Shown piece after piece: positions 42,360 to 53,170 of a stretch of 64,000 nucleotides of DNA. The stretch lies in contig NZ_CP047935.1 in the NCBI RefSeq assembly GCF_014279995.1, positions 1,246,190 to 1,310,189 of the forward strand, in the 5' to 3' direction. The DNA comes from Synechococcus sp. BIOS-E4-1 (GTDB lineage: Bacteria > Cyanobacteriota > Cyanobacteriia > PCC-6307 > Cyanobiaceae). Numbering within the stretch: the first letter of the stretch is position 1; each line of letters opens with the position of its first letter. Position numbers and translations under genes: made by a program. The notes beneath the pieces were generated by a model. It made no database searches, was not told where the DNA came from, and worked only from the letters and a program-made list of their open reading frames with translations.

Positions 42360-43853
42360 TTAACTCGGAGATGTCGCCAGCATCAGAGCTGATTGCATCG
42401 TGATAGACCCCGGTGCATTGTGCTGATCATTGCTCCAGAGAACCTTGGCAGTGGCCTGGGGTTCAGGTAACGCCAGTGATTTGACTCGGCTGCGATTGAT
42501 CCACACCTCCAGACCCTCTGCTTCGCCGACCAGTCCATCGCTGCCAAAGCATCTCCAGGCCAGAGCTGTCTGATGCAGGTTCGGATAGTTGCTGCGTAGT
42601 TTTGCCAGTTGTTGGATGGAGGACCTGAGGTCGGCTGACCAGTGTTGATCCCATGGGTAAGCCTCTCTACAGCCTGGTTCTGGACCACTGGACCGTTCGG
42701 TGCTGGGCCCGCCAGCCAGGCCGGTTTCGGTGCCGTAAAAAATGCACGGTGCACCCGGCTGCAGGAACAACAACAACAGCGCCAGCCTCATGGCCTTGAG
42801 ATCCCCGTTGAGGCTGTGCAAGGCCCTGGGCACATCGTGACTGTCGAGCAGATTCATCTGGCCCCGGTTGACCTGCGGCCGATACCAACTCGTTGTGGTG
42901 TTCCAGATGTGGATGAGTTCTTCTGTGCTGAGGGGATTGAGTGGATAGTTCGGGTTTCGGTAACCCTGGCGTAACGCGTAGCCCCCAGCCCAGCCAAGGC
43001 TGCTCCAGCCGATGCGGTAGTTCATCACACCATCGAAATGCTCTCCTTGGAGCCACGAGCGTGCATCTCCCCAGATTTCTCCAACGATCCAAGCGTCAGA
43101 TTTCACCTCTCGCACCACATGCCGGAATTCAACCCAGAAGTCTTTCGGTACTTCGTCAGCAACATCAAGGCGCCATCCATCGATGCCCCGTTCCAGCCAA
43201 TGGCGTGCGACGGCGAGTAAGTAGTCCCGAACCGCTGGGTTGGAGTGGTTGAATTTCGGTAGGTCCGGGATGGACCACCAACAGTCGTATCCGCAACTCT
43301 CGCCGCTTCCTGGATAAGGATTGATAGGCCACCGCTTGATATGAAACCAATCCTTGTAGGGCGAGGCCTGTCCGTTCTCCACAACATGGTGAAAGGCCCA
43401 GAAGCCTCGACCGCAGTGGTTGAATACCCCATCGAGCACCAGGCGCATATTCCGTTCGTGCAATGCGGCAACCAGAGCATCGAGTGCCGTATTGCCGCCC
43501 AAAAGAGGATCGACTTGGAAATAGTCGTCGGTGTGATAGCGATGGTTGACGGCTGAACGGAAAATGGGCGTGAGGTAGACGCACGTCACTCCCATCTCCT
43601 GGAGTTGATCGAGTGCATCGATCACGCCATAGAGATCACCACCCTGGAATCCCTGTTCGGTTGGATCACTACCCCATGGCTTCAAAGCCAGGTGACGCTG
43701 CTCCTCAACTCGTCCACTGCAGCGGAACCGATCAGGAAAGATTTGATAGATCACAGCCTCTGCCACCCAAGTCGGCGGATCGCTAAAAGCCGTGACTGCC
43801 TGCAATCGCGCTGAGTCTGCTGTCCTTTCTTTAGCAGGCAGCACAACGACCAA
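42360..43853 (-). CDS. GH13 alpha-amylase-family glycosidase (neopullulanase/cyclomaltodextrinase-like)
   Basis: 497 residues. GH13 regions: LVLDGVFNHCG (region I), DGWRLDVADEVP (region II, catalytic Asp), WIVGEIWGDARSWL (region III, acid/base Glu), LLDSHDVPRAL (region IV Asp). VIYQIFPDRF at the N-terminus is typical of maltogenic/neopullulanase subfamilies, but their N-terminal domain is missing. No signal peptide, so probably cytoplasmic glycogen or maltodextrin breakdown. Confidence 0.92.
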   Translation of the reverse strand: MVVVLPAKERTADSARLQAVTAFSDPPTWVAEAVIYQIFPDRFRCSGRVEEQRHLALKPWGSDPTEQGFQGGDLYGVIDALDQLQEMGVTCVYLTPIFRSAVNHRYHTDDYFQVDPLLGGNTALDALVAALHERNMRLVLDGVFNHCGRGFWAFHHVVENGQASPYKDWFHIKRWPINPYPGSGESCGYDCWWSIPDLPKFNHSNPAVRDYLLAVARHWLERGIDGWRLDVADEVPKDFWVEFRHVVREVKSDAWIVGEIWGDARSWLQGEHFDGVMNYRIGWSSLGWAGGYALRQGYRNPNYPLNPLSTEELIHIWNTTTSWYRPQVNRGQMNLLDSHDVPRALHSLNGDLKAMRLALLLLFLQPGAPCIFYGTETGLAGGPSTERSSGPEPGCREAYPWDQHWSADLRSSIQQLAKLRSNYPNLHQTALAWRCFGSDGLVGEAEGLEVWINRSRVKSLALPEPQATAKVLWSNDQHNAPGSITMQSALMLATSPS

Positions 43854-44449
43854 TGCCCTTGCTGGACATTATTGGCAGCTGATTCAACCTCTGATGTGTC
43901 GGATCTCCTTCTCTAGTCAAGTCTCAGGCTCTGTAGCATTGGCCGCCACTGCGATCTCGCTTCCAGGGACTGGAATGGGGCTAAGAGTCCTGTCATTTCC
44001 TTGTCTCTGATTTTTTTGGGCAATCGCAGATGATTTTTGGCTTCCGTTATGTCCTGTCGACGAATCTTTGATGTCATGCTGTAAGTTTGGTCCTCTTTTT
44101 TGAACGCTTACGTCGATTCAGGAGTGATCTTTTGAACCTTTAAAAACTGCCATTATTTGCTCGAAGTGCTACCATGTATAGTAACTTCGTCTTGCAGTGA
44201 TACGGTAAATCTGGTTTTAATCGTTAGTCGTTGGGTATCTGTCTGGCTCTGATTCAATCAGGATGTGGATAAAGACAGGCCTAAATAACACTACTTATGA
44301 TCGCTATGTAGTCAAGAACCCGTTTAAGTATGGATGATGCAAGTTGATGTTTCGGAAGCTACTTTGTTGTAGGTTCCTATGGCTTGTGCTCGGTAGGCAT
44401 GTCAGCCCTGCCAAAGACCGCTAGGATTGAACATTCAATGATTTAATCC
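43854..44449. other. Intergenic stretch
   Basis: No recognisable gene. The A/T-rich part just before 44450 may hold the promoter of the COQ4-like gene. Confidence 0.4.
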
Positions 44450-45457
44450 ATGCTCGATACAGGATATACCCGGGAGCAAGTTGCTGAACTTTTGTCTGCA
44501 ATGCTCACCGTTGCGCCAGATCGAGACGATGAACATCGTCCTGCCAGGCATTTCGCGACAGCACTGCGTGACCATCTATTCAAGATGCCGGATCTCGATC
44601 TTGATAAACTCCCATATTCAACGCCAGAAGGTTTCACTGAAGTTTTCTTGGATGAACGTCAACGCATGCAATCACTGCAGCTGTTGATCATCATGCCTTA
44701 CCTTTCGGGTAAACTTCATGATGACGATGTTCAACGGGTTGATCTCTATGCTCGCACGGCAAATTTATCCCCTGACTCACTCCAAGATCTTAATAACCTT
44801 GTAAACGGACGTATTAAAAAAGCCTTGATCTTGTATGGTCGCAGAGCAGCTAATGAATTCACGCCTGGAACACCTGTTCAGAAGCTTAAATCCATCGTAA
44901 GAGAGGTCCATAGCCTCGCAGGTGATAAAAAAAGAGCTGAAGTATACGAGCAACTTTCAAGTCTTGAGGAAGGAACATTTGGGAGAACACTCTATAATTT
45001 TTATCGCAATCGAGATTTTAAATTTCCAGGCCAGAAAGGAAACTTAGGAGAGTCAGCGGTAAGGCACGATTGTGTTCATATTTTATCAGGAACAAACACT
45101 GATTATGCTGGAGAAATTGCTGTTTCAGCGATTGAAGCCGCGATGGCTAGTTCTGAAGTGGGATGGGAGATGGTGACAGAGGTTTTGGTTGATTTTCAAC
45201 TTGGAATCGCCTGGACCCTGCCTGGTGGCATCAAAGCGGAGACGATGAATTTTGATCCGGATCTTTTTAGTAGGGGACTTGCTGTTGGGTCGAAAATCAA
45301 TACGGATTTAATCCACGACTGGAACTTCTGGGATGATATTGAAACTCCAATCAGTGTTCTCAGGCAGCGTTTTGGTATCACTGATGTCGATATCGTTGAT
45401 ATGCCAGCTCCTGAAAAAGATCCAGGGGCCCAAACAAGTTATTGGAATATTGATTAG
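44450..45457 (+). CDS. Large protein with a COQ4-like C-terminal domain
   Basis: 335 residues. Residues about 1-130 are helical (TREQVAELLSAMLTVAP; LQLLIIMPYLSGKLHDDDVQ), reminiscent of TerB-like domains. The C-terminal part carries ESAVRHDCVHILSGTNTDYA then GEIAVSAIEAAM, the COQ4 metal motif HDxxH...GE intact. Function unknown in cyanobacteria; perhaps quinone- or lipid-related. Paralogous in motif only to the protein at 28.6 kb. Confidence 0.65.
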   Translation: MLDTGYTREQVAELLSAMLTVAPDRDDEHRPARHFATALRDHLFKMPDLDLDKLPYSTPEGFTEVFLDERQRMQSLQLLIIMPYLSGKLHDDDVQRVDLYARTANLSPDSLQDLNNLVNGRIKKALILYGRRAANEFTPGTPVQKLKSIVREVHSLAGDKKRAEVYEQLSSLEEGTFGRTLYNFYRNRDFKFPGQKGNLGESAVRHDCVHILSGTNTDYAGEIAVSAIEAAMASSEVGWEMVTEVLVDFQLGIAWTLPGGIKAETMNFDPDLFSRGLAVGSKINTDLIHDWNFWDDIETPISVLRQRFGITDVDIVDMPAPEKDPGAQTSYWNID

Positions 45458-45602
45458 CTGATAATGACGGTTGTATAAGAGCGCGTTAACTCAAATATTA
45501 CTTCGAGGTGGTTTGCCGCTGAACACCTGTGTAAATTTTGTTGGTGATGCCTGAAGGATCATTCAATGGGTGGTTGAGGATGATTCCGTCTTGGCGCTCA
45601 CG

Positions 45603-45906
45603 CTGATTTGCCAATGCCATGGATAATTATATTCTTCATGAATTGGTAGAAAGTGATTGCTTTTCTTTTCGGATTCGAAGTAACAGGTTGTCGCATTTCT
45701 GCACGAACGATCTGTCATCACCACCAGGGAAAAGAATTCAACCTTGTCGTATTTTCTTTTACGCCAGCAACCTGGGAGGCACTGCGTTCCACAGCCAGAT
45801 CAACTATCACCAGGTGAGTGGCATGTTCAACGTTGTTGCTTCTCGCTCCGCTGATCTGAGTTGGTGGGATGCAGCGGGCTTCAGTGACGGAAGCCTGCTT
45901 GCATGA
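45603..45906 (+). pseudogene. Decayed partial duplicate of the multicopper oxidase
   Basis: The C-terminal copper region is recognisable: FHSQINYHQVSGMFNVVASR, then SADLSWWDAAGFSDGSLLA, against FHCHITYHHVRGMFNVVAYR in the intact gene. The type 1 Cys is replaced by Ser and key His by Gln/Asn, so copper cannot bind. Just upstream, TTTGCCAATGCCATGGAT matches the intact gene near LILPNAMDG, so the middle was deleted. No working start. Confidence 0.8.
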
Positions 45907-45998
45907 ACGTCTCAGGTCTCACCATCAAGACAAACGCAACCGATCGATGACCAACGCATCAACGACAACATGGTTCATCTGTAACGCCAGCGCCTGAG

Positions 45999-47249
45999 AT
46001 GACTTGGCTGTGGCTGCTTGTGCTCGGAGCCGTGCTGGGGCTGTTTTCACTGCCTTATCAGGCTCTCTCCAGCCTTGGACTTGTTCTTCAGCATGATCTC
46101 TGGCTCAGCAGCTACAGCATCTCACCGGTTGCTGTAGCTCTCGTGTTTGTCTCCTCTCTTGCCCTGGTGGTGCTGGGTTGGGGACCCTTGCAAGGTGCGC
46201 GTGGGGGTGGGCTGACGCCGGTGATTGCGCTGCAAGAGAACGTCTCCGGTCAACAGGCTTCGCTGTTACAGCAACTCAGCTTGCAAACCCAACTCAAGCG
46301 TCTGCCACTGATGGTGTTCACCCATCTCGGCGGATTAACGGTGGGTATCGAATCACCATCAGCCTCCCTGGGTGCCTCGATACTGTTGGCCATCCGCAGG
46401 CGCTGGCCACAGTTCGCCCCCCTTGCTGCCCTGCCACTGCCGATGCTCTGCGCTATCGGTGGCGGCGCAGGTCTGGGTGCCGCTTTTCGATCTCCACTTC
46501 TGGGGGTGACCTACGCCATCGAAGAGCTGGGCCGCAGTTCTGGGCGCAGCTTGGTGTTGCCCGTGTTGCTGCTCAGCGGTAGCGGTGCTGGCATCAGCAT
46601 CTGGTTAGGTCCAGAAAGCAGCAGTCAATCTGCCGTGATCGGCGCTCTGCCATTGAGCCTATGGCCCTATGCCCTGTTGGTCTGCGGGTTATGCACTCTG
46701 CTTGGATCCCTGTTCGTGCGCTTGCTTGTGCCGCTGGCACGTATCATTCAAGCAGCCCTGCAGCGTCATCGGTCAGTGACGGCTGTTCTCATCGCCACTG
46801 GCCTGAGCGGTATTGCCATCGCCAGTGGGGGCTGGAGTTTGAACGATGGAAGCCTTTCGCTTCTGCCGATTCTGCATGGAGAGGTCGGTGGTGAATCAAG
46901 CACCTTTCCCTGGCGCTTTCTCAGCTCCTTGCTGAGCATCGCGAGCGGTGCCCCTGGGGGGTTGATGCACGACACCATGACCCTTGGGGCCCTGGTTGGT
47001 GCGCCACCAACGGAGTGGATGATGTTAGACGGCGCGAGTCAGGCCCAGCTCGGCGCCATTGGCTCCGTCAGTCTCTTCGCTGCCGCCTGCGGCACCCCCC
47101 TGTTCTGCGCCATGTTTGTGTTCACCCTGCAGGGCGATCCTGCAATGCTGCCGGCTTTGTTGCTCTGCAGCGCCATTGCGGCCTCCTTGGCGGTGCCATT
47201 GCGTGGTGCAAGCTGGAATGAGCGGCAGGCCTTGCACCATGCTGAGTGA
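45999..47249 (+). CDS. ClC-family chloride channel or antiporter
   Basis: 416 residues, about ten hydrophobic segments. Family motifs: VGIESPSASLGASI (the selectivity-filter GxExP with Glu), AIGGGAGLGAAFRSPLLGVT followed by YAIEELG, and LMHDTMTLGALVG. The gating-type Glu is present. Exports or exchanges Cl- with H+. Stands alone on the plus strand. Confidence 0.87.
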   Translation: MTWLWLLVLGAVLGLFSLPYQALSSLGLVLQHDLWLSSYSISPVAVALVFVSSLALVVLGWGPLQGARGGGLTPVIALQENVSGQQASLLQQLSLQTQLKRLPLMVFTHLGGLTVGIESPSASLGASILLAIRRRWPQFAPLAALPLPMLCAIGGGAGLGAAFRSPLLGVTYAIEELGRSSGRSLVLPVLLLSGSGAGISIWLGPESSSQSAVIGALPLSLWPYALLVCGLCTLLGSLFVRLLVPLARIIQAALQRHRSVTAVLIATGLSGIAIASGGWSLNDGSLSLLPILHGEVGGESSTFPWRFLSSLLSIASGAPGGLMHDTMTLGALVGAPPTEWMMLDGASQAQLGAIGSVSLFAAACGTPLFCAMFVFTLQGDPAMLPALLLCSAIAASLAVPLRGASWNERQALHHAE

Positions 47250-47457
47250 GGTCGACTCTGCTGCTGGTGATCAACGTCTGATCTCAATGAATCGGGGGGA
47301 TGGATCGGGGGTCTGGATTCTTAGTTTTTCCGGCTTTCTGTGCACCTGAGGTTGATCTTGTCGCTCTGCCCTTACACTGGATGATCGATTGCAGCAGCTG
47401 ACTTTTTCCGCTTGATGGAGACCTGTCTCAAGCAATCTCCGGAGCCCGTTCAAATGT

Positions 47458-47830
47458 CTGCCTGGAGAGCTCTGGCCTGATGGTCAATGGGGCGGTCGAT
47501 CACGCTTACTACGAATCACGCCTGCCACGAAAAAATGGCTGTGGTCATAGCCCTCCTGTATCACCAGCCTGAGACTCTGCCCGCTTCTGATACAGGCATA
47601 GAGAAGCTCCTCTGGAGCAGCTGCTCCTCGGGGTAGGGATCAGCTGAGCCGACGTCCACCGGCAGGCAGTCATTCCTGAGATGACCACCATCCTCCAGGA
47701 GAGTTACAGCATCCCATCGACGCCATCTGTGCGGTCCTTCAGAAAGGGAATGTCTCTTTGCTGGTCGCTCTCGCCATCGCCAGGTGGCTGGTGTCGTCTT
47801 TCCACTCCTCCAAAAGCTGATCCTCGCCAG
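47458..47830 (-). pseudogene. Decayed duplicate joining 3' parts of fghA and adhC
   Basis: On the minus strand, 47458-47730 matches the C-terminal part of S-formylglutathione hydrolase with several indels (a local duplication TACGAATCACG). It then switches to the adhC region reading [20 protein letters not shown]. The order fghA then adhC is that of the intact pair 2 kb downstream (49654-51650). So an old tandem copy of the pair has collapsed by deletion. Confidence 0.8.
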
Positions 47831-48574
47831 ACAGCAACTCCAGGGGATGGCGAAGCTCTTCTTCGACTGGCATCTGTTGGGTCAGGCCATGACTCAACAG
47901 CTCTCTCCAGTGGGTAACAGAGCGTTCCAGGCCGGTTCATCTCCTCTGCCATTGCTGTTGTGATCGTCATTGACGACCCAGCAACTGGAGCATGTTGAAC
48001 CAGGTCTTAAGGAAGTTCTCTGCGAACACAGACTTGATTCCCCTCGCTGTACGTCAACGTGGGTCAAGAAACCCAGGTGTCTTTTTGGCAGTCACTGGCG
48101 CCGACTTTGCGTCAGTGATGCTCTTGGACGGAGCGGTTTCAGCAGGAGTTCTCGAGCGATCGGGATCAGATGGACCTTTGCTGGGCGCTGAGTCTGCTTG
48201 TCATTCCAGCGTTGAGCTCGCCAATAGAACCAAGCATGCAGCCAGCTTCAGAAACATTCAGGCGATTCAATCAAATCCAATAGATCACCTTGTTCTTCAT
48301 CCTTGGCTGGCATTGTTGCCAGATGAGCCCGCTTTCCCTTTTGGTGTCATCTTCAGGACTGCTTTGGCTGCTACAAGAGATTTCGTTGGATGTTGTGCCT
48401 TGCTGCGCCGAACGGTCCAATTCAGATGAGAGTTGATAACGATTTTGCACATTTTTTACACACTGTTTGAAGACAGGTGTTGATGCCTCGACGCCAAAGT
48501 CGAAGTGTGAATTTCAGTTGACGCTTTATTGGCAGGCCTTAGTATTTAATTAATTCATTTATGGTTTCATTTAA
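47831..48574. other. Decayed or non-coding stretch
   Basis: Frames up to 145 codons exist (47992-48429) but show no recognisable motif and no RBS. Probably continuation of the degraded duplicate and spacer. Confidence 0.4.
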
Positions 48575-49603
48575 GTGAAGCGTAGGTTTGGTTTTGATGT
48601 GCCTCCGTTGCAGGGAAGCGAACGACGTTATCTGGTTGTTTTAGGCATTGCACTCGCCTTGGTGACAGGCGGGTATGCCTCTTATCAATTGTGGCTGTCA
48701 TACAGCCCTGACTGGACTCGAGCTGTGCAATGGCTCGGCGGTGCTCAGGATCTTGGGACGTCCAAGTTGCAGCAGCCGGTGATCCGAGAAGCCAGTTTTC
48801 CCAGGATTGCTGCACAGCAACGTGGCATGGCCGCAGCAGTTGATGAGGCTGTGAAGGGTCTCGAGCTGGAAACCTTGCCGGTTGCCGGGGAAGACATGGA
48901 GATTCAGTTTGCTGGTGTGAATCTGTCCAGCAACAGTTCCATGACCAATTATCTGCTGTTGAATATTAAACAGCAATTGCTGAAGGCCAAGGCTGAGAGA
49001 GTTCGGATCGTTTATCCAAAAACCACTTTCAAGCTCGCTGAAACCGCTACGGCGGATGGTGTGGCTGATGAACTTGATACGGTGTTGATGACCGTTCGCG
49101 ATCAGGAGCTTAATCAGCCTCCTGCGAATAGACCCAATGCAAAGCAGTTCCTGCTGCGTGTTAGGGAAGCAGGAGTGGATACCGAAGATCGCAGTATCTA
49201 TTCAGAAGACTTTTACACTCGTGTGGCTGTCGGGAGTTGTATCGGTATTTTTATTGTGGGCTCGATTCTTTTTGTCGCCATCAACCGTCGTTGGCCCGGG
49301 CATGGACGACGAACAGCGATCATTGCGACTCTTCTGGCTCTCGGCGCGGGCTGGAATTTGGTGATGTGGTTTTTCGTGACTCTGCGCCCCAATCTTCAGC
49401 GCTTCAATGTGATTACACGCGTGGATCTCTCAGCCTTCACTCTTCTTGCCGATGGAGTTCATGAACGCAGTGCTCAGGGAAAGCATGAGGTCTTATTGGG
49501 TGCCAATGGTTCTGGTCAGCCAATGACGCTTGGTGAACCCAAGGTGATGGCACCGATTGAGGGTGGATACATGCCCTTGATCCCTCCTGGTCCCATGCCC
49601 TGA
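48575..49603 (+). CDS. Hypothetical membrane protein
   Basis: 342 residues, GTG start. One helix near residues 19-40 (YLVVLGIALALVTGGYASYQ), a large soluble part (residues 45-215), then two helices (VGSCIGIFIVGSILFVAI; TAIIATLLALGAGWNLVMWF). The layout suggests a periplasmic domain between helices. The tail is rich in Gly/Pro (PIEGGYMPLIPPGPMP). No family recognised. It separates the decayed and intact fghA-adhC copies. Confidence 0.65.
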   Translation: MKRRFGFDVPPLQGSERRYLVVLGIALALVTGGYASYQLWLSYSPDWTRAVQWLGGAQDLGTSKLQQPVIREASFPRIAAQQRGMAAAVDEAVKGLELETLPVAGEDMEIQFAGVNLSSNSSMTNYLLLNIKQQLLKAKAERVRIVYPKTTFKLAETATADGVADELDTVLMTVRDQELNQPPANRPNAKQFLLRVREAGVDTEDRSIYSEDFYTRVAVGSCIGIFIVGSILFVAINRRWPGHGRRTAIIATLLALGAGWNLVMWFFVTLRPNLQRFNVITRVDLSAFTLLADGVHERSAQGKHEVLLGANGSGQPMTLGEPKVMAPIEGGYMPLIPPGPMP

Positions 49604-49653
49604 AGTTCATTCACATTGGCAGAAACCTGTCTCAGCCAATCTGCTGAGTCTGT

Positions 49654-50520
49654 TCAAATATCTGCCATAAGAGCTCTGGCGTGATGGTCAATGTGGCGGT
49701 CGATCACGCTTGCCACGAAAAAATAGCTGTGGTCATAGCCCTCCTGCATCACCATCTCGAGACTCTGCCCGCTTCTGATACAGGCCTGGCGAAGGTCCTC
49801 TGGACGCAGCTGCTCCTCGAGGAAGGGATCAGCTGAGCCGACGTCCACCAGCATGCAGTCATTCCTGAGATGACCATCCTCCAGGAGAGTCACAGCATCC
49901 CATTCACGCCATCTGAGCTGTTCTTCAGGTGTTGTGCCGAGCAGATGGCTGAACGCCTTCCGACCCCATGGGCACTGAGCCGGGTGTGCGATCGGAGCCA
50001 CTGCGGACACCGAGCGGTAGAGATGGGGATGACGCAGGCCCAGCACCAGTGCACCGTGGCCTCCCATGGAGTGGCCTGAGATCCCCAGTCGCTGATCGTC
50101 CAGGGGGAGTTCAGTGCACAGCTGTGAGATCAGCTCCTCAACGACGAAGCTGTGCATTCTGTAGTGCAATGACCAGGGCTGCTTTTCGGCGTCCACATAG
50201 AAGCCGGCACCATGTCCGAAATCCCACTGACCTTGAGGATCGCCAGGAACGTCATCCCCGCGTGGGCTGGTGTCCGGCATCACCAACGCAAGCCCGAGTG
50301 CTGCCGCACGTCGCTGTGCACCCGCTTTCTGTACGGCGTTCTCGTCACTGCAGGTAAGCCCTGAAAGCCAGATCAGGACAGGGACGCGTTCAGGCTTCGG
50401 TCCCAGTGCCTGCTTTGGAAGAAAGACGCCAACCGTTGTGGAGCTGTTCAGCTGGTGGGAATCCAGTTTGTAGCGGCGTTGTTCTCCTGCGAAGCAGCGA
50501 TGACAGTTGATCAACTCCAT
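49654..50520 (-). CDS. fghA: S-formylglutathione hydrolase
   Basis: 288 residues. Nucleophile elbow LGISGHSMGGHGALVLGLRH (Ser in GHSMGG) with SGLTCSDENAVQKAGAQR upstream (oxyanion region) and a C-terminal GYDHSYFFVASVIDRHIDHH (catalytic His). Hydrolyses S-formylglutathione to formate and glutathione. Adjacent upstream adhC supplies the substrate; 17 bases separate them, so they form one operon. Confidence 0.92.
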   Translation of the reverse strand: MELINCHRCFAGEQRRYKLDSHQLNSSTTVGVFLPKQALGPKPERVPVLIWLSGLTCSDENAVQKAGAQRRAAALGLALVMPDTSPRGDDVPGDPQGQWDFGHGAGFYVDAEKQPWSLHYRMHSFVVEELISQLCTELPLDDQRLGISGHSMGGHGALVLGLRHPHLYRSVSAVAPIAHPAQCPWGRKAFSHLLGTTPEEQLRWREWDAVTLLEDGHLRNDCMLVDVGSADPFLEEQLRPEDLRQACIRSGQSLEMVMQEGYDHSYFFVASVIDRHIDHHARALMADI

Positions 50521-50537
50521 GGTTCAGGTCGTTGCGC

Positions 50538-51668
<1,131 letters not shown>

Positions 51669-51814
51669 TCATCATCATGATCCTCAGCTCAGCATTGTGC
51701 TGCCGTGAGGGGGAATGACGTTGATCAAGGTATTTTCGTCTGTGTTGAAATCGATCAACTGGACCAGAGATCTTGAGTCTTTTTCCGGATGATCAAGCCT
51801 GATACTCCCAACTG

Positions 51815-51925
51815 TTGAGTAAACAGGCACACGTTTCATCAGCCTTGATCGGACTGATTTGGGTTGTTTTCAGCTCTGCTTTTGGGATCGTCTTTTTTGT
51901 TCTTCTCTCTTGGCTAAGTTTTTGA
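51815..51925 (+). CDS. Possible very small membrane protein
   Basis: 36 codons from a TTG: MSKQAHVSSALIGLIWVVFS then SAFGIVFFVLLSWLSF, one long hydrophobic helix. TTG start without a clear SD. The only coding-like signal in 51651-52273. Confidence 0.3.
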   Translation: MSKQAHVSSALIGLIWVVFSSAFGIVFFVLLSWLSF

Positions 51926-51941
51926 GGAATTCTTTCTTTCT

Positions 51942-52033
51942 AATCGTCTCTTAACCTTGAGCAGAAAAAATTGCGCCGAGTTGTAGCTGCTACTTCCACA
52001 AATCGCGATCTCGAGATCATCATTTCAGTGATG
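51942..52033. repeat. Dispersed repeat, copy A
   Basis: Similar to 56368-56458: AATCGTCTCT, then TTGCGCCGAGTTGT, CGCGATCT and TTCAGTGATG. Differences often fall at codon third positions of a frame reading LRRVV...STNRDLEI, so it may be an old coding fragment. Confidence 0.6.
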
Positions 52034-52273
52034 TAGGTCAATCTGAGTCCAATCGAGAGCATCTCCGCAGAGGAATAATTCTGGTCCTGGCAGACCCTGC
52101 TGCCACTCAGGTGCGTCTAATTGCAGCGGGTCTAAGGTTGTGGCCACTGAGTTGTTTTTGGTTTTTTTATACCTGGCCACGACCCAGGGCAACCGCTTGA
52201 ACCAATCACAGCTTTGGCATCAGCTTCTTCAGGCGGCCTGCCAATCTGTAGGTAAGGATGTTGTGTTTTCTCG

Positions 52274-53170
52274 GTGACCACTGAGCTGCTGCAGTTGACG
52301 AAAACTGTTGGCCGCGTGCTGCTCGGCAAGGAGCCTCAGGTGCGGCTCGCATTCAGTTGCCTCCTGGCAGGAGGGCATCTGCTGATTGAAGACCGTCCCG
52401 GAATGGGCAAGTCGACTCTGGCTGAAGCACTGGCAACCGTGTTCTCGCTCGGGTTCAAGCGGGTGAGTTTCACCAGTGATCTGCTCCCTGCCGACCTCAC
52501 TGGAATCAACGTCTTCCATCAGGCGGATGCAAGCTTTCATTTTCAGCAGGGTCCGCTGTTCACTCAGGTCTTGCTGGCGGATGAAATCAACCGCGCCAGT
52601 CCTCGCACCCAGAGTGCACTGCTCGAGGCGATGGCGGCCGGGCGCGTGAGCATCGATGGCACCAGCTATGTGCTGCCACAGCCCTTTTTTGTGATCGCGA
52701 CACAGAACAGTCTCGATCAGGTGGGCACGAGTCCTCTGCCTGAAGCACAGCTGGATCGTTTCCTGATGCGCGTGAGTCTTGGCTTCCCAGACCGCGACGC
52801 AGAGCGACAGCTGCTTCGCGGTGATGGTTCTCCGGTTGAGAGTCTTCAGCGGGTTGATGATCAGGCTCTGCTGCAGCTTCAGCAGCGCTGTGCTGATCAA
52901 TACTGCTCTGAGCCACTGCTGGAGTACGTGCTCGACCTCGTGGAAGCGAGCCGGCGGGGCCAGGAGGGCCTGTCTCCAAGAGCCAGCCAGGGTCTTGTTG
53001 CTGCCGCACGCGCATGGGCACTGATCGACGGTAGAGATCATGTGCTGGTCGACGACGTGCAGGCGGTCCTACCGGCTGTGGTGGAGCATCGCCTTGATGC
53101 CGGCTGCCCAGCGAACGCAGGCACGCCCCTCAGCACCGATCTCCTGGAGCGGGTGAATGCGTTGCGATGA
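52274..53170 (+). CDS. MoxR-type AAA ATPase
   Basis: 298 residues with a GTG start. Walker A LLIEDRPGMGKSTLAEALA; Walker B VLLADEINRASPRTQSALLE; sensor 1 FFVIATQNSLDQ. MoxR ATPases act as chaperones and are usually coupled to DUF58/VWA and transglutaminase proteins, exactly the next two genes. Overlaps the DUF58 gene by 14 bases. Confidence 0.93.
   Translation: MTTELLQLTKTVGRVLLGKEPQVRLAFSCLLAGGHLLIEDRPGMGKSTLAEALATVFSLGFKRVSFTSDLLPADLTGINVFHQADASFHFQQGPLFTQVLLADEINRASPRTQSALLEAMAAGRVSIDGTSYVLPQPFFVIATQNSLDQVGTSPLPEAQLDRFLMRVSLGFPDRDAERQLLRGDGSPVESLQRVDDQALLQLQQRCADQYCSEPLLEYVLDLVEASRRGQEGLSPRASQGLVAAARAWALIDGRDHVLVDDVQAVLPAVVEHRLDAGCPANAGTPLSTDLLERVNALR

Noticed and set aside
47992..48429. 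145-codon frame as a gene
   Set aside because: No motif, no RBS, adjacent to a decayed duplicate; composition not convincing.
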